DNA of 64,000 nt from Epinephelus fuscoguttatus (Eukaryota > Chordata > Actinopteri > Perciformes > Serranidae). The DNA is taken from contig NC_064758.1 in the NCBI RefSeq assembly GCF_011397635.1, positions 19,837,013 through 19,901,012 of the forward strand, written 5' to 3'. Positions within the stretch are counted from its first letter, which is position 1. Every line of letters starts with the position of its first letter. This document shows, one piece after another, positions 1 to 10,700 of the stretch. The position numbers and the translations under genes are program-made. The notes under the pieces are model-generated. The model saw nothing but the letters and a program-made list of their open reading frames with translations, ran no database searches and was not told the DNA's origin.

Positions 1-295
1 GCTTTGGTGTGGCATCTGCAGTGATTCAGGTGCAGGGCTGGACTATCATGGTGAAACTGAATTGGAAGGCAAAGCTTTTGATCTACTGGTCCATCGACGT
101 CCCAACCCTCACCTATGTTCATGAGCTCTAGGTAGTGACCAAACGAATGAGATCAGGTATACAAGCAGTGGAAATGAGTTTCCTCTGTGGGGTGGTTGGG
201 TTAAGCCTTAGAGATAGGGTGAGGAGCACAGACATCCAGAGGGAGCTCGGAGTAGAGCCAGAGCCATGTCTTTCAAACAAGTAGTCCCTACCACT
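1..295 (+). mobile_element. LINE (non-LTR retrotransposon) remnant, C-terminal part of the polymerase ORF
   Basis: Frame-wise translation gives segments such as LIYWSIDVPTLTY, SGIQAVEMSFL and LSLRDRVRSTDIQRELG. I recognise these from the region after the reverse transcriptase in abundant fish LINEs. One in-frame stop follows VHEL, where family members read on through a Trp codon. The element enters from outside the window on the left and similarity fades near 295. The clade is not certain. It is a dead fragment. Confidence 0.75.
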
Positions 296-2356
296 CACCT
301 CTTCAGGAGAATATTTATTTCAAAATGATTATTGTTGCTCAAGCAGTTTATACAAATATTGACACAGTTTGCTTAACATGTTCATTAAATGCCTTATTTT
401 GTGTATAAGAGAGTGAGAGATCAAGACTGTGTGTGGGGAGGAGTAGCGCTCCCTCTAAGGTGTTCAATTATTTATGCGTGCTTGCATCCATGGTGTGGTT
501 TGCTCTTTTTTTTGACACATTTTTACAGAACACACTGAACTGCAACTGCGTGACAAAGTACCTAACACGTTTTTGACTACATGAAAGGTAATATCGTTAT
601 TTGTTGTGCTATTTGTTGTTAAGATCTCTGCTCCATTGCAATGCTGACCTTGATCCTGCTGATCTGTAGAATTCCTTTAATTAACAAAACACCCAAAACT
701 CAATCGGTATGGGCAGATACAGCTTCTTTCTGAACTTGTCAGAGGACTGAACTCTCCTTGCTAGCAACCCCACAAGTCCGCATGTACTGGACTGAACTTG
801 ATCTGGACTGTATTGGTACATCAACAGTGGTGCTTGTTTGCCTGTTGGGCTACTTAATACCCTGAGGAACTGACCTGAACATATTATATGTTTTTCACTG
901 TACATATTTTCATACTCACGTGTTTCATTTTTTTTGGTTTGCTGTTGTGATAGTTTATGGTGTCTGTTGCTTGTTTCTTTTTCTTTTCTCTCTTTCTTTG
1001 CACTGGAACTGAGCCACCAGGCTGTACCAAAACAGTTTCCAATAATAATAATAAAGTATCAAGTACCAGCATCAAGTATCAAACCTTGTGTCATAGGCAC
1101 GTGCATACACAATAAGAGCAATGACTAGAGGGCAACGTTTCACACATACTGATTTATTTCCTACAATAGCAACACTGACTGCTACATATTGATTTTCTTT
1201 CTGTCTTTTTTTACCACTTAAGCCAGTAAAATAAATTGTTTGAAAATATGCCACTACAGCTCTGTCTGCAGTCACCACTTTGTAGCCTTGCTCATCAGTG
1301 TCCCACCCACAGCACTATCTGATTGGTTACACATCACAACTAATAGCCAGTTAACACTGAAACACTGAAGGCTGCTGTTCTGCTGATGGGAATGTCATAT
1401 GTATGGATGTAGGTATTACTGTATTCGCTGTATTACCTACGCTGAAGTTGCAAAAAACAAGAAGAGGGCGAGAGATGGCACTTGGACAAGGTGAGATATG
1501 TGACCCTATATTTATAAAACTGCAGGACACCAGGAAATTTTATACACTAGATGCATATATTGTGAACCTGCCTATGTGCATTCAGCCTGCTCTGGACCCT
1601 TTCATGGCTTTTGGTAAAGGGGGCTGCAGTTTTCTGAGGCCTCCTGCCTGCTGCGTTTGGCCAGCTGGGTTCTGCTTCTGGCTTCACTGTTGAGTGTGGC
1701 TGCTCCACTCTGTTCCTTTCGTCAGGCTTCATCTGATGACACAACAGTGACACTCTGTGGCCGACTGTGATAGTGCATCACGGGCTCAAAGCACATAATG
1801 TACAAAAAGCATTCAACACTGCATTACCTTATTGGGTTTGCAGTTGTTCTTTACAGGTTTTTGAGAGGTTTCTAAGTTTAATTTAGAAACAAAATACAAG
1901 TTTGATGACATTATTTTTTTTAACTATCCAGTTAGTGTTACTAGCCTTTATTGTACAAAACATTTAGTGATGTAAAGATATTTGATGACTTCTTCGCTCA
2001 CCAGGTCTTGGCAGAGAGTTGATTTTTTGAGTGGGCATCATCAGCATTTCAGAAACTGACAGTTTGCCCCAGTTCATAGATCTGCAATTTGAACAATGAT
2101 GTACACTCTATACACACACATACTGTATCAACACAAATTCACAACATTAACAATCAGAGCATTGGCTACTCTGATGGCAGCAGATTCTTCACAATGCTTA
2201 CATGTTTCTCCCAGTTGTGGGTTGGGTGTCAGGCACAAAACTGGGCTCTGTAAGTAAATATATCAGTGGTGGGTTCAAGAGTCGTAAGAATTATAGTGTA
2301 GCTGTACTTTCAGATTGAGCTTAAGTGTACAGCGAGTCACTACAGTGATACAATAC
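296..2356. other. Non-coding stretch, no gene recognised
   Basis: AT-rich DNA. Open frames on both strands are under 100 codons and show no recognisable domain or splice-bounded coding block. Because the sycp2-like gene runs on the minus strand towards position 1, this may be intronic to it or lie beyond its end. No repeat family was recognised. Confidence 0.4.
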
Positions 2357-2588
2357 CCAGAGACTGTTTCTCTCCCTGTCCAGCTGGAACCACTTGTGCT
2401 GCTTTTGCCAGTGGTATGTTCTGTACGACAAGCAGAGACGACAGGTGCAACAGAATGACACATGTTGTGTAAATATATCTTTTACACCAAATCATACCTG
2501 ACAGGTTGTGACAGGTAAAGTTCACCTTGTCTGTCACTTGAACGAACCATCTCCAGAGAAGGCTTCCCCTTATCCCTGGCTGAAGTGT
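2357..2588 (-). CDS. Two candidate downstream exons of the sycp2-like gene
   Basis: On the minus strand, 2588-2526 (63 nt) is an open block bounded by a ttttag acceptor and a GTGAAC donor. It is followed by 2420-2357 (64 nt), bounded by a tacag acceptor and a GTATTG donor. The second reads NIPLAKAAQVVPAGQGEK, which loosely resembles the VPESQ-SPVGEE stretch just after the globular N-terminal region of SYCP2. The likeness is weak and the link to the exons at 3664-4516 is inferred from strand and order only. No convincing exon was identified between 2589 and 3660, where the second conserved domain should be encoded. Confidence 0.35.
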
Positions 2589-3663
2589 CTAAAAGGAAAA
2601 GAAGAGAATACATTACAGCTGAGAGCTCAATCAACATGCCTTGCTTTAATCCATCTCTGTGAAAATTAAGAATGTAAAAAAAAGAATAATAAAAATGATC
2701 TTAGTTTCATTTATTGAAATCTTTTCCTAGTAGGATGTTTCCTCCCCAACTACAGGGCACAGTTATGCACTCTTGAAACATGAAGCCCTGCACTAAGACA
2801 CATAATAAAAGAATCTTTTAAAGCATATAAGTGTTTGTATATTGTGCAATTAACCCTGTATTCACCAAATTATATCAAAATATATGAACAAATGAACAAT
2901 AAAAATGCAGCACAAACACATCTGTGATACCACTGAAAATAAGCTGAAACTTCAAAACTGTTTTGGGTGCATTTTAATTATTTTTTATTATTTAAATTTA
3001 ACCTATTTTAAATGTTTAGACTGTAAACTGCTGATACAATGAACATAATATTGGTCTTGATAACTTCCTACTTCACGATATAACAGCAGAGAGGGAACTA
3101 GCACAGTGCACACTTCCTCCTCCACTGCTGCTGATGAAGGTGGTCAACTCTGAAATCCTCATCTTGGTTAGGGTCACCATCTGGATGGAAAACCAAAATG
3201 ACTGTCTGTGAATCCTTTTTGTGGACCACATAAATGATCAATTTAAATGTGAAACTAAAATGATGACCAGTATGGATTCATTGTCTTCACTGTCAGCAGT
3301 TCCTTGGTAGAGATTATACAGGTCAGGAAAAGGGTTGAACCTGATATGTTTGGTTCCCTTGCTCTTTACGCCCCCTACTGGCCTTGACTGTCACATGCAT
3401 AAATTTACAGCAGAATTGCAAACACCAATTGTACTTTTTGAGTGATATATTGTTGAGTGTTTTTATGCAGCCATAACACAGAATGACAGAAGACCATAGA
3501 AATAGCCAACTGTGATATACTGAAGCGTGCCCCCACTCAGGATTACCACCAAAAATAAAAAAGGAAAAATAACAAAGTGGCAAGAGCTTACCTGCCCAGT
3601 GACTACCTAGTCAGGGTGCTCAAAACTAACTAAACTTGTGATATTGGGTTTTATAAATACAAC

Positions 3664-4516
3664 CGATTGATTGAATTGAGTAATTCTTCTCCTGTCTCCC
3701 TGCATCCCATTCAAGTTCAGAAACTTGCGACAGTCCTGAAATTACACACATTTATATTAAATTCTATGTAGCTGAACTCCTCTTGTAATATTATTACGAT
3801 ACATAACCACTGTAGTGCAAATCATGTACATGCAAATGAGAGGCAAAGGTGATGCACTTGTACCATCTCAAACTCAGAATCACTGATCTTGACAAAGGTG
3901 CTGGCCACATGCTCCATGCTGAACCACAGATGGGCCAGCTCCTTCCTCTGGTCAGGAGCTGCCATTCTGCACAATGCCTCCACCAGGGCTGTCTGCAAGT
4001 CGTAATCTGACACAAACAAAGTGTGTTGTAGATCTTTGTGTCTATGGTAGGCTATGTATGGTTCTTGGTGAAAAGAGATGATACTATTCATAAAAGATAC
4101 TTATCCGACCAGCTAGCTTGATCCTGTAGAAATGTAATGAACAAGAAAAGTTTATAGTGTGTGGATACAGAACAAAATGAGTAACAATAATCCTTACTAT
4201 AAGGAAACTACCAGGACATATATGATGTCCGAGGCCTCCTGTGATGATAGGATCTTCCTCTCTTTCTTGAGCTCCACTGGGATTTTGTCCAGAAGTAAGT
4301 TAAATTTGCGAATTGCCTGTTAGAACATTATTAGCAAGTGAATTTATGAGCAAACACTCAAATCACAGTTTTTAATGCAGCTCCAAAGTAGAGCTTAAAA
4401 GTAAAAGTGGTTATTAAAAACATTTCAAACCTCTTTTTGGATCAGGATGTAGATACTGGGGTCTACTGCCAACTGACCAACAGGGTACAGGAAGGAGTCT
4501 GTGATTTTGTAAGTTC
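3664..4516 (-). pseudogene. sycp2: Partial sycp2-like gene (synaptonemal complex protein 2), four exons of the ARM-like domain
   Basis: SYCP2 is a chromosome-axis (lateral element) protein of the meiotic synaptonemal complex. Minus-strand exons match its N-terminal armadillo-like domain in order: 4516-4431 (SFLYPVGQLAVD, ILIQKE), 4316-4212 (KIPVELKKERKILSSQE), 4006-3864 (DYDLQTALVEALCRM, KELAHLWFSMEH, DSEFEM) and 3735 to about 3664 (DCRKFLNLNGMQGDRRR). The first two splice in phase. Between 4212 and 4006 a very short exon near 4110-4125 (ATCAAGCTAGCTG) fits the family, but no GT-AG choice there joins without a stop or frame break, except a 7 nt micro-exon. The last exon lacks one codon of the family's NLVNGM motif and has no good donor before a stop. 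About 170 N-terminal residues are not found upstream. It could be a decayed or partial duplicate, or a real gene whose short exons I misread. The gene name rests on sequence and on its ppp1r3d/fam217b neighbours. Confidence 0.65.
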
Positions 4517-4623
4517 CTGCAAAAAAACATATGTTGCTGCAATTGTGAAAGTCTTTTCTTATAAGATTCATCATGAAAGTTGATGTTGTTTTAAGAAGCT
4601 AGTTTTGTATGATAAATGGTCAT

Positions 4624-5997
4624 TAGGGGAGACCGGGGTAAGATGAGCCACTTTTCATATTCAGGATCACTACATCAAGGCTATTATAGTTTTGTTGCTA
4701 ACTAATATATGTGCATATATTTCAGGATGTTGTGCATCCCTACAAACAAATAGAATGAGTGTAAACATAACTGTTTTGATAATAAAGCATGTCCAAAAAA
4801 AGTGGTCTCATGGCACAACTTACCCCGTGTCTGGGTTAAATTGAGCATAGCAGTGGGGTAAGTTGAGCCATCTCCCTCCTTCCCTCCCCCTGCCCTCCCT
4901 CCTACCCCCCTTCCCCCCACCTCACCTTCTCTCCTCTCCCTGCCTCCCTGGGTTAAGATATTCCAGTTATACATGTCTGTACTGAATTAGACGCTTCTTT
5001 AAATCTATGTGTATTTTTATTTATAATACAAAATTCAACAGGTACAAATCTTTTTTTTTTAATTATTATTGCATATAACAACTTCAGAACATTTTAACAT
5101 AGGCCTGAGAATGCCTTAAAGTGCGCTTAGCAAGAGAACCTTAACAGCTGTGTTTTTGGAAAGAAAACACTGAACTAAATCCGTAGACATGAATCCTAGT
5201 TTGGTGTCCTTGCTAACAGGAGGGCCAGTTGTAGAAATGAAGGTATCATAATAATTTGAACTTGTTTATTAACACATTTGAGCATTCTGAACCGAAACTC
5301 TCATTCTCTCATCATCCTTCCTCTATATGTCCTCCTTCATCCTCTCTAAACTCCTCCCTCCATCTTACTCTCGTTCCATCCACCCCCCTCCCTCCTTCCA
5401 TCCATATCCCACCTGCCCCTTTACTCAATATCCCACCTGTCCAGGTTGCAGGGGAATACAAACTGCTGGGACTCTGAGGTCTGGGGAGTTTTGTGATTAC
5501 ATCGCTTCTTGGGAAGAATCCCTCATCTTTCTCCTTGAAAGTAAAGCTTGGTTTACCATATCCACCGTTGCCTCTTTTCAGAAACTTATGGCTCAACTTA
5601 CCCCTGTTCAAATTGCTCAACTTACCCCATAGCTACCATATTGACTATATTAGCCCCCACAGCTAATGGTGCACTTTCATGCTAGCTGTACTACCTCATT
5701 TTGTAGTTAATAGATACCACAATTGATGTATAAAACAAATTAAAAATGATCTATTTTGGTCTAAACACAATCCCCATGAAACTTATGATAGACTAAATTC
5801 ACTTTCATGAGTGAGAAATGCTTTTTAGGACATAAATCTTTAACCACTTAACTCATGTGGTTCTTTCCTTCACAGACTCCATAAAATGATGGCTTCCTCC
5901 TAAATATTTGGTCACATGCTCAATTTTATTTACAGTTTCCTAGCAACAAGGGGTGGCTCAACTTACCCTTTGGCTCAACTTACCCTAGTCTTCCCTA
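4624..5997. mobile_element. 1.37 kb inverted-repeat DNA element with GGGGTAAGTTGAGCC-type ends
   Basis: The left end (4624-4650, TTAGGGGAGACCGGGGTAAG then ATGAGCC) is the inverse of the right end (5972-5997, GGCTCAACTTACCC then TAGTCTTCCCTA). The core GGGTAAGTTGAGCC recurs inside near 4820-4871 and, inverted, near 5580-5628, so the ends are multi-repeat. The interior has two pyrimidine-rich tracts (4870-4950, 5325-5440) and no transposase frame. Flanks show a possible imperfect duplication (TGGTCAT / TGGTCCA). It is probably a non-autonomous DNA transposon, sitting where upstream sycp2 exons would be expected. Confidence 0.7.
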
Positions 5998-7011
5998 TGG
6001 TCCAGCTTAATCTGTTCCCACAATACTTTTTGTCTCAAAAGACTACCTGATTTGATACCCTCAAAATTGCAATTTTTACACTAGTGTGTGGAGAATTTAA
6101 TACTCTCCTATTTGTAGAACAACCATAGAAACTCAAGGGTAACATCCCACAAAATAAAGTAATTACTTAAGAGTTACAGCGTTATCTTTTGTACTAAATT
6201 ACTAAACTATTATTTGCTTAAATCCCTCAACAGGCTTATAAGGGACAGGCCTTTACCTCATTTTACATAGAACTTAATGTTGCTCAGCTAAGATGGGAAA
6301 TACAATCAGATTGGTCCGGTATAAATATTACTTAAAAATTGGGTATGTTAGTTATTAACCTAATTAGGCAGTCTGTCTATCAATAGGCAGTTGATTTAAC
6401 ACTCCATAACTGGCTTAGTAGATGGGATTTTCGAATTGTTAACTTAACGTTAACAAGATATGGTACGTTAACTTACATTAGCTAGCTAACCAGTGAATAG
6501 CTGACCTTATCACATTTGTCAGAACTTGTATCTAACATTTCCGTTCTACACAAAATTTTACCTTAACTGTTCCAATGTTACTTATAACTAACTAATGTTC
6601 AAAATATTGTCCCATTAATGGCTTTACGACTCCATAGTTTGCCCTGGGAAAAGAAACGTTAGCTTAAAGATAACTGCTTCTAACTTCACCGGTCTTTCTC
6701 TTAAAGGTGAAACCTGGTTGAAACATGTCTGTCAGGGTTTCTGTGTGTACTTTATATGAAGCAGGTAACTGTCCAGTGAGCAACTGTGCTGGAGAGTACA
6801 TTAAGAGCAAGTCCCAATTTTCTTAATGATGAAACAACAATTATTTTGTTAGTATTCAGTCACTACATTTCCCATGAGTCTTTACACTTCTTGAGAACTG
6901 TTCTTGTTACAGTAAGTACATGTGGTGATAACCATATTTATATTAGTGGAAAACAAGCAAAAAAACCTATGTTTTAGAGTACTTTGTCACTAATTATACA
7001 ACAGTTAGTTC
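5998..7011. other. Non-coding stretch, no gene recognised
   Basis: AT-rich, with several TAACGTTA and GCTAGCTAA words around 6430-6490. I searched the minus strand here for the missing N-terminal SYCP2 exons and found none. A short open block near 6660-6770 (minus) has no recognisable similarity. Confidence 0.4.
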
Positions 7012-7790
7012 CGGCCCTGCAATCTGATTGGCCGAGAGACAGTAAAACCGTGATGATATTGGAGTACAACATCACGGTTATTTCACTGTGTATATATCAC
7101 TCCGCCTCACAGCTGATTGCAATCAACAATCAAATCAAAACTGACGGTTAGTGTCAGATCAGCAGTTGCGTTGTAGGCTAATTAATTCATCCACTGTCAA
7201 ACAGCCAAAAATATGGATTTATTTCCTAAAATAAGTTTTGAATTGAACTATGAATGGTCATCAGAGGAAGATGAGGGAGAGGAGAAGCTGAATCCATCTG
7301 AGCACACATCCAGGTTTGTCTGTGTTTCATCAGCGGAGCTCAATGACTTGGAGAAAAGCAACATACTGTCAGATCAGAAGGCAGAGTTGGTTGTGCCTGT
7401 GAAGTGACAGTCCACCATGCAGTCACCACAGACTTATTTCACTAGCTGCACAATTAATGGAAACGTGCAGATAAATGTGTATAAAGAGTAAGTGCCTGGC
7501 GCACCATGTCTGCGTTACATAGCAACGGTGACAGCGGAGTCCTGAGGGAACTATTTTTGTTGGCGGAAGACAAATAAAATGCTTAAATTATCTATTTTGT
7601 CCTCATTTTTCAGCATTTCTTAATCAGCCTTGCTTATTTAACTGTTGAACTGTTGTATAAAAGCAATATCACACTCGAGCTTGTGGTGTTGCCTGCGGCC
7701 TCGTGCCTACGACCGAATCACAGCCGTGACGATATCACAGTACAACATCAGTCCCTCTCGTGTGATATTGCTTAAGTATACATTATATTT
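7012..7790 (+). mobile_element. Non-autonomous repeat with a short ORF relic and hairpin ends
   Basis: The stretch begins CCGGCCCTGCAATCTGATTG and ends near TGTGATATTGCTTAAG, ends I associate with a fish repeat family. It has a 10 bp perfect hairpin at the left (7046-7055 with 7070-7079, AACCGTGATG). It repeats CCGTGA-GATAT-(N)-AGTACAACATCA at both ends (about 7048 and 7724). Inside, 7213-7407 encodes a 64-residue acidic peptide starting MDLFPKISFELNYEW. A later segment (CVSSAELNDLEKS) looks like the N-terminus of a longer fish transposon-type protein. The frame stops abruptly at 7407, so this would be an internally deleted copy. The superfamily is unknown; a Crypton-like origin is only a guess. 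Confidence 0.5.
7662..7772. repeat. Foldback hairpin, 18 bp arms
   Basis: AGCAATATCACACTCGAG at 7662-7679 is the inverse of CTCTCGTGTGATATTGCT at 7755-7772, with one or two mismatches. The loop of about 75 bp includes the right-hand copy of the element's end motif. This is likely the terminal structure of the element that spans 7012-7790. Confidence 0.7.
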
Positions 7791-8544
7791 AGAACATTTT
7801 TTCAGGAAGACTAAGTGAAAGCTATGAGAAACCCTACTGAGTCACAGAAGTGGGTAGAAGATAGCCAGGAGAGCAGGTAGAACTTCAAATAAGAATATAA
7901 ATGACACTACTATAACGTTAAATAATGATAATAAAGCTGAACATTTTGTGGAATTGTGCTTTATTGTTAAACAAAATACGCATTATTTTCTGATTCATCA
8001 AAATTGTATCTATTGCGTGGTTGTGGCATTTGGTTTGACAACATTTGACTCAAAAATAAACTCTGAATACAGAGCAAAATGGTTCAGCAGACCAAATTCC
8101 TGCTTTGTATAAACCTAGTTTAGGGTCAGTTACCCAACAGTGGACTTAAGTGCATTAATTTCACTGAATATTTATGCAACATTCGTGGGTGTTACTTCCA
8201 TTTGATGTGCCCACTTAAAGTGCATTTTTTAAAGTAGCCAGGAAAATCAACTCACAGAGTGCAATTTACAAGAAAGATAACACAAAAGTAAGATAATGGC
8301 ACCAAAGTTGGCATCAGGTAGAAGCACATTAGGGTTTGTGTTGCTGACACTGGCTACGTCTGTAGAGTTGACAGTTTACCTTGAATCTTGCTTCAAAGAA
8401 ATCTTTTGTTAGTCTAACAAAATCAACATTTTATATCACAATGAAGTTCTGCATATTTAATTGGTCTTTCTGACAACTGTCATAAAGTGCTCTAAATAGG
8501 CCTCATCTACCCTTTTTTAGTCAACATCCTTTTTAGTAAGCGTC

Positions 8545-9456
8545 TTAAATGAAGTGCACCATGCTGTCCTCGCATTCTTTGGGCACAGCGAGCTTGTAGT
8601 TATGGCAGACTAACTTATAATTCTCTCCATCATTGTTGTCCCAGTATTCAGCCCCACAGACTGTGTATCGGATGGCAAACTGCAACACTGCCCCTGGCTG
8701 TAGGAATGGAGGAACAGGCAGGTGGAAACGAAATGTATCACAACTGAACTGGCCCCCTCCTCCTTCCCAGGTCTTGGTGATGGTGGACACCCAAGAAGCT
8801 TTAGTTTCTGAGCAGCTCTTCCAGTCTGTAAACGAATAGCGGGCTGTGACATCTTTCTCAAAGTCCAAGTTCATGACCTGGGTGATTCCCATGACACCCA
8901 GCTCAAAACACAAGACTCTTTCCAGACACACTTTCTGCGCATGGAGGCGATGCAGGAATCCTTCCTGGTCACCGGGTTGTTGATTAAAAACCGGCTTCAA
9001 GTATGGCAAAGATATCTCAAGATGCTTTCCATCTGCCAACTCTGCATCCATCAGCAATCTGAAGGCAACATGATGTGGTATAAATGGATCCTCTCCAGAT
9101 TTAAAAAGCTTGACGTCCTCCAGGTCGAGCCCCAAAGAGTCAACAAATCGTACGCCAACATTTCTACATTTCTTGTGTGTGGTGGAAGGCAGAGAGTGTG
9201 ACCGTTGTCGGATGATGGGTTTAGGTATGGGTTCACAGGAGAGACTGCGGCGGAACTCTTGTTCCTTTGGCACAGAGACTCTGGGGCTTGGGGGGCGGAT
9301 TGGAACTGGCTTCTTGACTGCATTAGGTTTGTCAGCTTGAAGCATTTGAGTCAGGTTAATAATCATACGGGGTCTTGAGACACTGCTGCATGAGCTGGAC
9401 GCCTCCTCCTTTGCAGGGGGAATCCTCTCATGTCCAATGAACCACCCTTTATCCAT
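8545..9456 (-). CDS. ppp1r3d: Protein phosphatase 1 regulatory subunit 3D (glycogen-targeting subunit)
   Basis: A single coding exon of 303 codons. The protein brings PP1 to glycogen particles, where it dephosphorylates glycogen synthase and phosphorylase. The PP1-docking RVxF-type motif is GVRF at residues 101-104 (followed by VDSLGLDLEDVKLF). A CBM21 glycogen-binding domain fills about residues 160-290, with NLDFEKDVTARYSF and the G-subunit signature EYWDNNDGENYKL near its end. Human PPP1R3D has 299 residues (from memory), so it is full length. I chose the Met at 9456 (MDKGWFIGHERIPP). An upstream in-frame Met at 9507 lies beyond a TTTCTTTGCAG acceptor at 9485, which suggests a spliced 5' UTR. 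A Ser/Arg-rich stretch (residues 68-90, RSLS and RQRSHSLP) may be phosphorylated. R3D rather than R3C/R3E rests on both sequence and the fam217b neighbour. Confidence 0.92.
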   Translation of the reverse strand: MDKGWFIGHERIPPAKEEASSSCSSVSRPRMIINLTQMLQADKPNAVKKPVPIRPPSPRVSVPKEQEFRRSLSCEPIPKPIIRQRSHSLPSTTHKKCRNVGVRFVDSLGLDLEDVKLFKSGEDPFIPHHVAFRLLMDAELADGKHLEISLPYLKPVFNQQPGDQEGFLHRLHAQKVCLERVLCFELGVMGITQVMNLDFEKDVTARYSFTDWKSCSETKASWVSTITKTWEGGGGQFSCDTFRFHLPVPPFLQPGAVLQFAIRYTVCGAEYWDNNDGENYKLVCHNYKLAVPKECEDSMVHFI

Positions 9457-10700
9457 GTTCTGTGGGAACAGCTGTCCTGCACACCTGCAAAGAAAGTTGT
9501 GAAACATAGTATCAGGTTGCTTTCATCCCTTAAACACTCTTACCTAAAGCACAATGACCCAGTTATAACACCAGTGTACTCTTTTTTACATAAAAATGTG
9601 TGATATTGTGATACAAATTTTAAAAGAACAGCAATTTTTTGTGAATTAACAAAACATAAACACAGCAGCATATAAAGTGGGCGTGTTCTCTGAGAGTATG
9701 TGCGTAAATGCACACAGCCGATTCCGTCCTCTCTATGCACACATACAGTGTTACACAAACTGCCTTTAATACGCTTCCAGAATATTAGACATTGACATCA
9801 CCTCACCATGTAAAGAAATGGAGCGTTAGTTACACCTAAGCTGCAGGGTGTAGCCCAAGCTAGATCCTCCATTTGAAGTAGTATTTATTAGAGCTGCGCG
9901 TTTCCGTGCGTCACGGGGTCTCCGCTATAGGCCACAATCACGTAACCCGATCTGTAACTAGTAACCAGCTTCACAACTCCAAAAGACACATGCATGATTG
10001 TGTCGTGTCCTCGATGGAGATCGGCTAACGAGAGCGCAGTTAACAGGAAGCTTGAAACGGACCAGACAGCCCAGACGTTACATGGGAGATTGAGTGATTT
10101 GAGATGAGCAGTTGCGTTTGAGTGCATTGTTTTTAGCTTGTTTTCGCAAACACCGTGTTGGCTTCTTCGACACATGCCTTTAACATTATTTATCAATATG
10201 AAGTTGCATTATTTAAGAGTGTTTGCGGATTACGTTATAAAGAGCCACTGGTATGTTTTACTCCAAGTCCCATGATGCACCGCTGAGCCCACTCCGACAC
10301 AAGCGGTGAGCCAGTAAGCAGCAGGTAAACAAACCTATCTGACTGGGACGGCGAGCCAAACAAAGCGTATGCGCCGTTTGACCGCCTTGCATTTTTAATG
10401 GCGAACAGGATGACAGTCGAAAAGGAGACACGTCTGCTGTCACCTCGTCATTGAAAATAACTGCCGGAATTTTAATTCACCAGAGAGGCGAGACGACGGC
10501 AACAGAGAAGGACGCGTTTAACCTGCAACGACTGTCGACATCTGCGCATGATGCATTGCAGCACTTTTGAGAAAATGGGTGTTTTTAGCCTCATTCTCAG
10601 GATAGAATATCTGATCCGAGATGTCGGTTGGGTTCTTTAGCTACCGTGTCGTCTGATTGTGCTGGAGTCGAAACAACAATCCCCTCTGGCGACCTGCACC
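9457..10700. promoter_or_regulatory. Shared 5' region of the divergent ppp1r3d and fam217b genes
   Basis: The two start codons are 1.24 kb apart and face away from each other. The minus-strand acceptor at 9485 implies that the ppp1r3d transcript starts further right, in or beyond this interval. The interval becomes noticeably richer in GC and CpG from about 9890 to 10700. This is compatible with a bidirectional promoter. No TATA box was assigned. Confidence 0.5.

Noticed and set aside
3181-3340. Possible further sycp2 exons
   Set aside because: The minus-strand translation (FNPFPDLYNLYQ, TKMRISELTTF) could not be matched convincingly to SYCP2 and contains a stop.
5256-5632. Ser/Pro-rich frames of 73-102 codons
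   Set aside because: Produced by pyrimidine-rich low-complexity DNA inside an inverted-repeat element.
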